Positions 8,024 through 15,510 of a stretch of 64,000 bases of DNA are shown piece after piece; position 1 is the stretch's first letter; every line of letters begins with the position of its first letter. Position numbers and translations under genes: made by a program. The stretch is taken from assembly GCF_037040815.1 (NCBI RefSeq), contig NZ_CP146232.1, forward strand, positions 2,350,501 to 2,414,500, written 5' to 3'. This DNA is from Pararoseomonas sp. SCSIO 73927 (GTDB lineage: Bacteria > Pseudomonadota > Alphaproteobacteria > Acetobacterales > Acetobacteraceae). Under the pieces are notes generated by a model. That model made no database searches, had not been told where the DNA came from, and saw only the letters and a program-made list of their open reading frames with translations.

Positions 8024-9121
8024 ATGATCCTGGAGACGCTCGCTCTCGCGCTGGCCGCCCTGCCGGCCGGCATGGCCGCGGCCAACCTGGCCCTGCAGCC
8101 CCGCGCGAAGGCCGGGCCGGCGGCCGGCACCATGGTTTCCGTCCTGATTCCCGCGCGGGACGAGGCGGCGAACATCGGGGCCTGCCTGGACGCGGCGCTG
8201 GCGAGCGCGGGTGTGGATGTGGAAGTGCTGGTGATGGATGACGGGTCGCTTGACGCGACGCCGGACATCGTCTCGGCGCGGGCGAAGGCGGATTCGCGCC
8301 TGCGATTGCTGCGGGCGCCGCCCCTGCCGCCGGGCTGGACGGGGAAGGTTCACGCCTGCGCCCGGCTGGCGGAGGCGGCGCGGGGGACGCACCTGCTGTT
8401 CATCGACGCCGATGTGCGGCTGGCACCGGGGGCGGCGGCGGCCATGGCGGGGCACGCGGCGGCCAGGGGCATCGCCCTCGTCACCGGGGTGCCGCGGCAG
8501 GTCATGCGGACCGTTGGGGAAGGGCTGACGGTGCCCGCCATCAACCTCATGATGATGGGCTACCTGCCCGGCGGGGGGCGCGCGGCCACCCGCCATCCCG
8601 GCATGGCGGCCGCCTGCGGGCAGCTCATCCTGGTCGAGCGGGGCGCCTACGAGGCGGTGGGCGGGCACGGGGCCTTCCGCACCAAGCTGCATGACGGGCT
8701 GCACCTGGCGCGCAACCTCCGCGCGGCGGGGCACCGGACGGAGGTGGTGGACGGGGCGCCGCTGGCGGAGTGCCGGATGTATGGCGGCTTCCGGGAGGCC
8801 TGGGGCGGGTTCGTGAAGAACGCGCGGGAGGGCATGGCGACGCCCGTCGGGCTGCCGGTCTGGACTCTCCTGCTGGCGGGAGGGCATCTGCTGCCCTGGC
8901 TGCTGCTGCCGGGTTCCCTGGCCGCCGTGGCCCTTATCCTCACCTACATCACCCGCGCCGCCATCACCTGGCGGGGGCAGGAGCCGAGCTGGACCATTCC
9001 CCTGCACCCCGCCACCGTCCTTGTCGCCCTTGCCATTCAGTGGACCGCACTCGTCCGATCCGCCCTGGGGCGGCCGGCGGGGTGGAAGGGCCGTGCCTAC
9101 CAGCCCGCGGATGGGGCATAA
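8024..9121 (+). CDS. Family 2 glycosyltransferase, CrtQ-like, membrane-bound
   Basis: 365 residues, ATG 8024. An N-terminal hydrophobic helix precedes a GT-A domain starting at VSVLIPARDEAANIGACLDA, with VMDDGSLDATPDI and the DxD-type FIDADVRLAPG. The C-terminal 80 residues have two to three hydrophobic segments (around LLAGGHLLPWLLLPG and LAAVALILTYI). The shape matches CrtQ (glucosyltransferase for diaponeurosporenoate) and the related HpnB. Its position between an acyltransferase and the squalene genes makes carotenoid glycosylation the best guess. The hopanoid-associated HpnB alternative is less likely, because no squalene-hopene cyclase is in the window. Confidence 0.8.
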   Translation: MILETLALALAALPAGMAAANLALQPRAKAGPAAGTMVSVLIPARDEAANIGACLDAALASAGVDVEVLVMDDGSLDATPDIVSARAKADSRLRLLRAPPLPPGWTGKVHACARLAEAARGTHLLFIDADVRLAPGAAAAMAGHAAARGIALVTGVPRQVMRTVGEGLTVPAINLMMMGYLPGGGRAATRHPGMAAACGQLILVERGAYEAVGGHGAFRTKLHDGLHLARNLRAAGHRTEVVDGAPLAECRMYGGFREAWGGFVKNAREGMATPVGLPVWTLLLAGGHLLPWLLLPGSLAAVALILTYITRAAITWRGQEPSWTIPLHPATVLVALAIQWTALVRSALGRPAGWKGRAYQPADGA

Positions 9122-9131
9122 GCGACCCGAC

Positions 9132-10751
9132 ATGAGCGCCAGCATTGCCGCCGGGCCCGCCACGCGCGGGCCGGATTCCGAGAACTTCCCCGTCGCCTCC
9201 CGCCTGCTCTCGCCCGCCGTGCGGGGGAAGGTGCTCGCCTTCTACCGCGTGGTGCGGCTGGCGGACGACATCGGGGACAGCCCCGACCTTCCCGCGGAGG
9301 AGAAGCTGCGGCGGCTGGACCTGATCGAGGCGGCGCTGGACGGCGATGCCGCTGCCCTGGCGGAGGTGCCGGAGGCCAGCGCGCTGCGCGCGAGCGGCAC
9401 GGGGGTGGAGGAGGCGCGGAAGATGCTGACCGCCTTCCGCCGGGACTCCCGCAACGAGCCCTGCGCGGACTGGGACGCGCTGGCGGATTACTGCGCGCAC
9501 TCCGCCGATCCGGTGGGGCGGTTCCTGCTGCGGATCCATGGGGATGACGACCCGGCGGCGATCCGGGCGGCGGACGCGCTCTGCACCTCGCTGCAGGTGC
9601 TGAACCACATCCAGGACATGGGCGTGGACCGGGACACGATCGGGCGGATCTACATCCCGCAATCCTGGATGGCCGAGGTCGGAGGGGTGGAGGCAATGTT
9701 CACCCAGCCCGGCCCGCGCCGCGCGGTGCTGGATGCGCTGCTGGACCGTACGGACACGCTGCTGGACGTGGCGGCCGCGCTGCCGCGGCTGCTGAAGAGC
9801 CGGCGGCTGGCCTTCCAGTCCGCGACCACGATCGGCTGCGCGCGGCGGCTGCTGGCGAAGCTGCGGGCGGCCGATCCGATGGCCGGGCGGGTGGCGCTCG
9901 GGAAGGCGGATTTCCTCGGCGCGCTGATCGCAGCGCCGACCGGCGGGCCGTCGGACGCCGCGCTGGTGCGGGCGCGGGTGATGCGGGCCGGGTCCTCCTT
10001 CGCGAAGGGGATGGCGAGCCTGAAGGGGGAGCGTCGGCGGGCGCTCTACGCCGTCTACGCCTTCTGCCGGGCGGTGGACGACATCGCGGACGGGACGACG
10101 CCGGAGGCGGAGAAGCGGCAGTTCCTCATGGAGTGGCGGGGCAAGCTGGACGCGCCGGACTGCGCCGTCTCGCGCGAGCTGTTCTGGGCGCGCGAGGCCT
10201 TCGACCTGCCGAAATCCGAGTGCGAGGCGATGATCGCGGGGATGGAGACGGACTCCACCGCCCGGCTCCGCATCCCCGACGAGGCGGCGCTGGATCTCTA
10301 CTGCCGGCGCGTGGCGGGGAGCGTCGGCGCGCTCTCCGTGCGCATCTTCGGCGCGCCGGAGGCGGAGGCCTTCGGGCTGGCGCTCGGGCGCACGCTGCAG
10401 CTCGTCAACATCCTCAGGGACATCGACGAGGATGCCACGCGGGACCGGGTCTACATCCCCCTGTCCTGGCTCGGCCCCGACGCGGATGCGGGAACGCTGA
10501 TCGCCCGGCCCGACCTCTTCGAGGCCTGCGACCGCCTGATGGCCCGCGCGGAGGCCGGCTTCGCCGCCGCCGAGGCCGAGCTTGCCAAGGGCACCAACAG
10601 CAAGCCCCTGCGCCCGGCGCGCGTGATGATGTGGGCCTACCACCGCATTCTCCGCCGCCTCGCCGCCCGCGGCTTCCATGCGCCCCGCCTGCGGCCCCGG
10701 CTGAGCGCGGGCGAGAAGGCGCGGCTGGCGGCGATGGCACTGGGGTGGTGA
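9132..10751 (+). CDS. HpnC-HpnD fusion: squalene-forming synthase with two prenyltransferase domains
   Basis: 539 residues from ATG 9132. Residues about 16-265 match HpnC, starting SENFPVASRLL, with LADDIGD (Asp45, 46, 49) and a second Asp motif QDMGVDRDTIGRIYIP. After a short linker near residue 265-280, residues to the end match HpnD, with YAVYAFCRAVDDIADG and NILRDIDEDATRDRVYIP. HpnD condenses two farnesyl diphosphates to presqualene diphosphate, HpnC turns it into hydroxysqualene and HpnE reduces that to squalene. Normally hpnC and hpnD are separate adjacent genes. Both metal-binding Asp motifs are kept in each half, so both sites could be active and could pass the intermediate directly. 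There is no stop or frameshift at the junction. Confidence 0.9.
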   Translation: MSASIAAGPATRGPDSENFPVASRLLSPAVRGKVLAFYRVVRLADDIGDSPDLPAEEKLRRLDLIEAALDGDAAALAEVPEASALRASGTGVEEARKMLTAFRRDSRNEPCADWDALADYCAHSADPVGRFLLRIHGDDDPAAIRAADALCTSLQVLNHIQDMGVDRDTIGRIYIPQSWMAEVGGVEAMFTQPGPRRAVLDALLDRTDTLLDVAAALPRLLKSRRLAFQSATTIGCARRLLAKLRAADPMAGRVALGKADFLGALIAAPTGGPSDAALVRARVMRAGSSFAKGMASLKGERRRALYAVYAFCRAVDDIADGTTPEAEKRQFLMEWRGKLDAPDCAVSRELFWAREAFDLPKSECEAMIAGMETDSTARLRIPDEAALDLYCRRVAGSVGALSVRIFGAPEAEAFGLALGRTLQLVNILRDIDEDATRDRVYIPLSWLGPDADAGTLIARPDLFEACDRLMARAEAGFAAAEAELAKGTNSKPLRPARVMMWAYHRILRRLAARGFHAPRLRPRLSAGEKARLAAMALGW

Positions 10752-10772
10752 TGGGGTGGGTCCGTGGTGTTC

Positions 10773-10975
10773 GGGGGAAAGGCGCTGCCTTCTCCCCGGA
10801 CCCCCTATCCGGCAGGAACCTGAGGTTCCCGCACCTCCCGCCCGTGAAAGAGATGCCCTTGGTTGGAGGGGCCCCCTTCGGACTCCTCCAACCAAGGGCG
10901 TTTAACAGATGGAAGGTCCAGGAAACTCAGTTTCCTGGCGGGTTGGGGCGCGGGGAAGGGCGGCGCCCTTCCCCG
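10773..10975. repeat. Intergenic palindrome cluster, locus A
   Basis: The gap between hpnC-hpnD and hpnE is packed with palindromes. 10773-10797 is an imperfect GGGGAAAGGC-type hairpin, 10815-10829 is GGAACCT/AGGTTCC, and 10856-10898 is a 14-pair stem (CCCTTGGTTGGAGG) with a 15-base loop. 10918-10938 is CCAGGAAACT/AGTTTCCTGG, and 10951-10975 is a 12-pair palindrome. Bases 10907-10941 are an exact reverse complement of 58089-58123, which shows a dispersed element. It may act as a terminator or attenuator within the operon. Confidence 0.7.
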
Positions 10976-10995
10976 AAGTCCACGGGCGCCAACCC

Positions 10996-12216
10996 ATGAC
11001 CACCCACGTCATCGGTGCCGGCTTGGCTGGCCTGGCCGCCGCGCTGGCCGCGCGGGGGCGGGTGGTGGTGCATGAGGCGGCGCCGCTGGCCGGCGGGCGG
11101 GCGCGGGCGCTGGCGGATGGGCTGGACAACGGCACGCACGCGCTGGTGGGGGCGAACCGGGCGGCGCTGGGCTTCCTGCGGGAGATCGGGGCGCGGGACG
11201 GCTGGGTGGAGCCGGAGCCGGGCGGGCTGCCGGTGCTGGACATGGTGGATGGGCGGGCACGGCGGGTGGCGCTGTCCCCCCTGGGCTGGTGGCGCCGGGA
11301 TCGGCGGCCAGATGGGGCCGGGGTGCGGGCGCTGGGCGCGCTGCTCCGGCTGGCGGGGCCGGGGGATGTGGCGGTGGCAGAGGCCATGGCGGGGCATCCG
11401 GCCTTCCTGCGGGGGTTCGTGGAGCCGCTGGTGATCGCAGCGCTGAACACGCCGGTGGCGGAGGCATCGTCCCGCAAGCTGGGGGCGGTGCTGCGGCGGG
11501 TGGGGGCGCCAGGGGCGGCGCGGCTGCTGGTGGCGCGGCGCGGGCTGGGGCCGGACCTGGTGGAGCCGGCGCTGGCGGCGCTGCGGGCGCGGGGCGTGGA
11601 GATCCGGCCGGGGGCGCGGCTGCGTGGCCTGCGGACCGGCGAGGACGAGAGGGTGATCGCCCTGGAGTTCGGGGATGGAACCCTGGCGCTGGGGGATGGG
11701 GATACGGTGGTGCTGGCGGTGCCGCCCTGGGAGGCGGCGCGGCTGCTGCCGGGGCTGCCGGTGCCGGTGGCGCACGCGCCGATCCTGAACCTGCATTTCG
11801 ATCACCGCACGCCCCCTGATGGGAAAGGGGGACCGGTCCGGTTCCTCGGGGTGCTGGGCGGCCTGTGCCAGTGGGTGCTGGTGCGGCCGGACACGGTGGC
11901 GGTGACGGTGAGCGCGGCGGATGCGGAGGCGCGGGAGGCGACGGAGGATCTGGCGCCGCGCGCCTGGGCGGAGATCCGGGCGCTGGCGGCCGCCTTCGAC
12001 CTCCCGGGGGAATGGCCGGACGTGCCGCCGCCCTGCCGCGCGGTGAAGGAGAAGCGGGCCACGCCGCGGCACCGGCCGGGCGATCCGGCCCCGCCGCCGG
12101 TGCTGGTGCTGCCGAACCTGGCGCTGGCGGGGGACTGGATGGAGCCGGTGCTGCCGGCGACGATCGACGCCGCGGTGCGGTCCGGGCGGCGAGCGGCGCG
12201 GGCGCTGGCGGGCTAG
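10996..12216 (+). CDS. hpnE: HpnE, hydroxysqualene dehydroxylase
   Basis: 406 residues from ATG 10996. FAD-dependent amine-oxidase-like enzyme that reduces hydroxysqualene to squalene. It starts HVIGAGLAGLAAALAARG (Rossmann FAD motif), has DNGTHALVGANRAALGFL near residue 40 and ends with LALAGDWMEPVLPATIDAAV, the family's GDW...LPATIEGAV block. It completes the route begun by the HpnC-HpnD fusion, from which it is separated by 244 bases of palindromic repeats, so it may have its own translation or mRNA control. It meets the frnE-like gene tail to tail. Confidence 0.88.
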   Translation: MTTHVIGAGLAGLAAALAARGRVVVHEAAPLAGGRARALADGLDNGTHALVGANRAALGFLREIGARDGWVEPEPGGLPVLDMVDGRARRVALSPLGWWRRDRRPDGAGVRALGALLRLAGPGDVAVAEAMAGHPAFLRGFVEPLVIAALNTPVAEASSRKLGAVLRRVGAPGAARLLVARRGLGPDLVEPALAALRARGVEIRPGARLRGLRTGEDERVIALEFGDGTLALGDGDTVVLAVPPWEAARLLPGLPVPVAHAPILNLHFDHRTPPDGKGGPVRFLGVLGGLCQWVLVRPDTVAVTVSAADAEAREATEDLAPRAWAEIRALAAAFDLPGEWPDVPPPCRAVKEKRATPRHRPGDPAPPPVLVLPNLALAGDWMEPVLPATIDAAVRSGRRAARALAG

Positions 12217-12272
12217 GGCGGGCCGGCGGAGGTGTTCGCCGGGCGCGCGGGGCCGCTCGGGCGGGACGCGCC

Positions 12273-12929
12273 CTAGGCCGCGGTGCGGAGGGCGGTGCGG
12301 ACGGCCTCGGCCATCGCCTCGGCGGGCTGGGCGCCGGAGATGATGAGCTGGCGGTCCAGGATGACGGCGGGGACGCCGCCGAGGCCGGTGGCGCGGGCGG
12401 CGTCGTCCGCCACTTCCTTCGCCAGCTCGTCGGAGTGCAGCATGGCGGCGGCGCGCCCAGGGGGCAGGCCGGCGGCGTCGCCGATGGCGGCGAGGACCGT
12501 TGGGTCGCCGATGTCGCGGCCTTCCGAGAAGTAGGCGGAGAAGAGCGCCTCGGCCACGGCATCGGCCAGGGGGGCGCCACCTTCCAGCGCGGCGAGCCGG
12601 ATCAGGCGGTGGCTGTCGAGGGAATTGGGGCTGCGCTCGATCCGCTCGAAGTCGAAGGGGATGCCGTCCCTCGCGCCCTCGGCGGCGAGACGGGCATCGA
12701 GCTGGCGGCCACGCTCCACGCTGCCGAATTTCCTCACGCGGTACTCGGCGCGCGGCATGCCGCCGGCGGGCATGTCGGGGTTGAGCTGAAAGGGGTGCCA
12801 CTGGCGGGAGAGGTGCAGGCCTTCACCGGCCAGCATCGCCACGGCGCGGTCCAGCCGGCGCTTGCCGACCCAGCACCAGGGGCAGACCGTGTCCACCACC
12901 ACCAGCAGAGTCGCCTCGGTTCCGGCCAT
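12273..12929 (-). CDS. DsbA-family oxidoreductase, FrnE-like
   Basis: 218 residues; ATG at 12929 chosen because the CPWC redox motif (Cys16, Cys19 in DTVCPWCWVG) then falls at the usual place near the N-terminus. A helical insert and GVPAVILDRQLIISGAQP (the cis-Pro loop) follow, as in FrnE and 2-hydroxychromene-2-carboxylate isomerase-like proteins. There is no signal peptide, so it acts in the cytoplasm, probably as a thiol oxidoreductase or isomerase. It is transcribed alone, divergent from the lipoprotein gene at 13088. The exact substrate cannot be told. Confidence 0.85.
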   Translation of the reverse strand: MAGTEATLLVVVDTVCPWCWVGKRRLDRAVAMLAGEGLHLSRQWHPFQLNPDMPAGGMPRAEYRVRKFGSVERGRQLDARLAAEGARDGIPFDFERIERSPNSLDSHRLIRLAALEGGAPLADAVAEALFSAYFSEGRDIGDPTVLAAIGDAAGLPPGRAAAMLHSDELAKEVADDAARATGLGGVPAVILDRQLIISGAQPAEAMAEAVRTALRTAA

Positions 12930-13087
12930 CGGTGGTTCCCCTCTCGCCCGTTGTTCAGGGAAGCACGCGCGGGATGGCGACACCATCGGTGCGCGCCGTT
13001 TCGCAAGATGGGTGGCACGGGAACGTGAAAGAATGATCCGGGCGCGCCGCGCGTTCTGCACCCGTCGTAACACCCGGGTGGAGAGAC

Positions 13088-13840
13088 ATGATGCGCAAGG
13101 GCTTTCTCCTCGTCGGGCTACTGGCTCTGGGCGGGTGCCTGGAGGATGCGGCGCCGAAGCCCGCAGCGAGAACGGATGGCGGCGCCGCGGCCCGGGTGAG
13201 GACCGCCGCCGAGGAGCGCGTGCGCGGCGTGGCGCGAGACGCGAATTCGCTCCGCTTCCGCGCCGTGGAAACCTACCGGCAGGCGATGGCCGACACCTAC
13301 GCGGTGTGCGGGCAGGCCACGGTGACGGGCGAGGCCGTGTACATCCCCTTCGTCTCCGTGGTGAGCCAGCGCAACGGCGCCATGGAGGTGGAGCAGTTCG
13401 TCGGGCGCAGCAACGTGGAGGCGACGCGCGTCTACGTGGAGATGGTCGGGCGCTGCTTCGAGGGCGGCGGGCCGATCCAGCGCGCCGGCGGTACGCTGGT
13501 GAGCGCGCCGACGCCGCCCCTGCCCAACGGCCTGCCGCTGCTGGAGCAGGTGCGGCCGGAGGCGCCGCCCGCGCCCGACCTCGTCACCGCCGCCGCGAAT
13601 GCCGCGCCCGCCAGCGCCGGTTCCGTGGTGATGAAGCAGAACGGCAACCTGCGCGCCTCGCCGGGCGGTGGCGGCGCGGTGCTGCGTGTGGCACGCACGG
13701 GCACGGTGATGAACGTGTTCGGCACGGCGCCGGGCGGCTGGTTCCAGGTGGGCGAGACGGAGCCGGAGGGCTGGGTCCATAGCACCGTGGCGGCGCGGCA
13801 GGCCTCCGGGTCCTCCGGCGCGCTCGCCTCGGTGCAGTAG
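13088..13840 (+). CDS. Lipoprotein with C-terminal SH3-like domain
   Basis: 250 residues (ATG 13088 or the next codon). MMRKGFLLVGLLALGGC is a lipoprotein signal with Cys17 as the acylation site. Residues about 35-145 hold a helical region ending in a segment about VEQFVGRSNVEATRVYVEMV that I do not recognise. From about residue 178, GSVVMKQNGNLRASPGGGGAVLRVARTG and WFQVGETEPEGWVHSTV form a bacterial SH3 domain, which usually binds peptidoglycan or other cell-wall ligands. It is probably anchored to the inner leaflet of the outer membrane. The overall function is unknown. It stands alone between divergent and convergent neighbours. Confidence 0.75.
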   Translation: MMRKGFLLVGLLALGGCLEDAAPKPAARTDGGAAARVRTAAEERVRGVARDANSLRFRAVETYRQAMADTYAVCGQATVTGEAVYIPFVSVVSQRNGAMEVEQFVGRSNVEATRVYVEMVGRCFEGGGPIQRAGGTLVSAPTPPLPNGLPLLEQVRPEAPPAPDLVTAAANAAPASAGSVVMKQNGNLRASPGGGGAVLRVARTGTVMNVFGTAPGGWFQVGETEPEGWVHSTVAARQASGSSGALASVQ

Positions 13841-13923
13841 AGGCACGTCCAGGGCTGGGGCGCTCCGGCTCGAGCGCTTCCGGCCTGGGGCCGGCAGGCG
13901 GTTCCCCCCGGAGGGGCGCAGCC

Positions 13924-14301
13924 TTACGCCTTCTTGCTCTTCTTCTTCGCCTCAGGCTTGGCCGCCGCGGCCTCCGCCGGGGTGGAGCCGCCGCCATCGG
14001 GCGCCGCAAGGGTGGCGGCGGCCGTCTTCGTGGCAGGCTTCGACTTCTTGGCCTTGCCCTTCTCCTCGGTCGCGACCGCGACCTCGGCGGGGGCAGAGCC
14101 GCCATCCGGCGCTGCCGGTGTCGGCGACTTGGCCTTCCCGGCCCGCCCCGGCTTCGCGGCGGGCTCGGCCGCGACGGCGGGCGCCTTCGACCCGATCTCC
14201 TGCCGGGCCTGGTCCCAGTGCGCCTCGTGCCGTCCCTCGGGCCGGCCGGCATCTTCCCAGATCGCGTAGGCCCGCTCGCGGATGCGCCTGTCGTCGGTCA
14301 T
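13924..14301 (-). CDS. DUF2934 protein with Lys/Ala-rich tail
   Basis: 125 residues, ATG at 14301. Residues 5-38, RIRERAYAIWEDAGRPEGRH then EAHWDQARQEI, are a clear DUF2934 unit, a short domain common in alphaproteobacteria. The rest is Ala/Lys/Pro/Glu-rich with two near-repeats of PAAPDGGSAPAE, and ends in a run of lysines. The tail recalls the H1-like proteins at 365-2157 but is shorter and mixed in charge. The function of DUF2934 is not known to me. It is divergent from the LexA-box gene, so the shared 222-base spacer carries both promoters. Confidence 0.7.
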   Translation of the reverse strand: MTDDRRIRERAYAIWEDAGRPEGRHEAHWDQARQEIGSKAPAVAAEPAAKPGRAGKAKSPTPAAPDGGSAPAEVAVATEEKGKAKKSKPATKTAAATLAAPDGGGSTPAEAAAAKPEAKKKSKKA

Positions 14302-14486
14302 GATTCTCTCTGCTCGTGGAGAGGTGGTAATCCCATTGTCTCCCGCTGCCACCAACCTGCGGCAAGCAGGCTTCCCGCGCCACCGGACCACTTTTCGTTG
14401 AGAGTGGCCGTTGGGCGGCGCTGCCAGGGCACGGCGTTGCCGCCCGGTGCCCGCACAGAGAAGGGCAGGCAAGGCATTAACTTCGT

Positions 14487-14501
14487 GTTCACGTATCGTT
14501 C
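14487..14501 (+). promoter_or_regulatory. Predicted LexA (SOS) box GTTC-N7-GTTC
   Basis: GTTCACGTATCGTTC is an exact match to GTTC-N7-GTTC, the direct-repeat operator known for alphaproteobacterial LexA. It lies in an unusually A/T-rich stretch, 22 bases before the ATG at 14524, where it would overlap or follow the promoter and so repress the gene until DNA damage. A chance match is possible, but the placement is right. Confidence 0.6.
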
Positions 14502-14523
14502 CCTTCTGGGCTATCCTTCGCCC

Positions 14524-14949
14524 ATGCCCGAGTCCCGCTCCGCCTCGCCCGATCTCGACGTGCTGGCCGCCCGCCGCGCGGCCCGGCTGTTCCGCGCCGC
14601 CGTCGCGCGCGGCGTGCCGGAGGGGGCGGCCTGGGCCGACGCGGTGGAGGTGTTCCGCGTCTATCACCCGGCCTGGCCGCTGCCGCTGGTGGAGCGCGAG
14701 GCCGCGCGGGTCGTGGCCGCGCTGATCGAGCGCGAGGACGTGGACGTGATCGCCCGGGCGAGCGCCGCGGCGGTGCGGGGCGTGCCCCCGCTGCGGCTGC
14801 TGCAGGACCTGGCCCGGCCGGCCGTGCCGAAGGGCGGGGAGGCGGAGGCGCCGGCGCTGGAGGCGCGGGATGCCTGGCGCGCCTATGCGGGGCTGCTGAA
14901 CCCGCCGGGGCTGCCGCGGATGGCCGGCTACGGGGCAGGGGCGGGCTGA
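14524..14949 (+). CDS. Unknown protein, probably SOS-regulated
   Basis: 141 residues from ATG 14524. I do not recognise a family. The protein is helical and Ala/Arg-rich, with alternating charged residues in DLDVLAARRAARLFRAAVAR and LVEREAARVVAALIERED, no signal peptide or membrane segment, and a C-terminal LNPPGLPRMAGYGAG. The main clue is upstream: a perfect alphaproteobacterial LexA operator at 14487-14501. If this is real, the protein would be made after DNA damage and might modulate repair, division or replication. That function is inference from the operator only. The neighbouring DUF2934 gene is divergent. Confidence 0.6.
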   Translation: MPESRSASPDLDVLAARRAARLFRAAVARGVPEGAAWADAVEVFRVYHPAWPLPLVEREAARVVAALIEREDVDVIARASAAAVRGVPPLRLLQDLARPAVPKGGEAEAPALEARDAWRAYAGLLNPPGLPRMAGYGAGAG

Positions 14950-15013
14950 GGCCGCGCGCGAAGCGGCCGGGCGGTTCACCTTCCGTCAGCCCGGCGGGGC
15001 GTATCGGGGAAGG

Positions 15014-15382
15014 GTGCCTCGCCTCTTCATCCTCCCGCTGACTCTCCTCTTGGCCGTGCCTTGCGCCAGGGGTGACGAGCTGCCGGATGAGGCAGGGGGT
15101 GGGACTGGCCCCATCTGCGGGCCGGCGCGGGAGGGTGTGACGACTTGCCTGGCGGGCAAGGCCTGTCTCTGCCGGTTCGAGCGGGGCGGCAGCGTCGCGG
15201 GGCGGCGCGACCGCTTCGCCTGGGATTGCGGCGCGCTACGACCGGGCTGCGGCGCGGCGCCCGCCGAGCTCCCGCCCTCGTCAGGGAACGAGGGCTTGTC
15301 CGTCTTCCCGCAGGTCACGCTTCCCGCGCCGGGCATGGAGGGGGCGGGCACGGGCGGGATGGGGCGGAGGCAGTGGCGCTAG
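15014..15382 (+). CDS. Small exported Cys-rich protein of unknown function
   Basis: 122 residues from GTG 15014. LFILPLTLLLAVPCARG is a signal peptide, probably cleaved near residue 20. The mature part has paired cysteines in GPICGPAREGVTTCLAGKACLCRFERGG and later DCGALRPGCG, which suggests two or three disulfides in a small periplasmic or secreted domain, followed by a Pro/Gly-rich tail. I do not recognise the family. It stands alone and converges on the tRNA-Leu gene. The oxidising DsbD/FrnE-type genes nearby may be coincidence. Confidence 0.55.
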   Translation: MPRLFILPLTLLLAVPCARGDELPDEAGGGTGPICGPAREGVTTCLAGKACLCRFERGGSVAGRRDRFAWDCGALRPGCGAAPAELPPSSGNEGLSVFPQVTLPAPGMEGAGTGGMGRRQWR

Positions 15383-15425
15383 GCCTCGGGCCGGCAGCCG
15401 CGGCGCCTTCCCTGCCGCGGGATGC

Positions 15426-15510
15426 TGGTCCCCCCTGCCGGATTCGAACCGGCACACCCGATGGGTGAGCGATTTTAAGTCGCCTGCGTCTACCGTTCCG
15501 CCAAGGGGGG
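15426..15510 (-). tRNA. tRNA-Leu(UAA)
   Basis: Read on the minus strand, the acceptor CCCCCCT pairs with AGGGGGG, followed by discriminator A and encoded CCA (15426-15428). The T arm GCCGGTTCGAATCCGGC, the D arm with GGTAGACGC, the long variable arm CACCCATCGGGTG and the 7-base loop CTTAAAA with anticodon TAA (15475-15477) all fit a class II leucine tRNA. Its first 21 bases overlap the 3' end of the dsbD-like gene on the same strand. It reads TTA and TTG, codons that are very rare in these genes. Confidence 0.97.

Noticed and set aside
12930..13073. A 48-residue N-terminal extension of the FrnE-like protein
   Set aside because: The extension is Arg-rich without a signal-peptide pattern, and ATG 12929 places the CPWC motif at the normal position.
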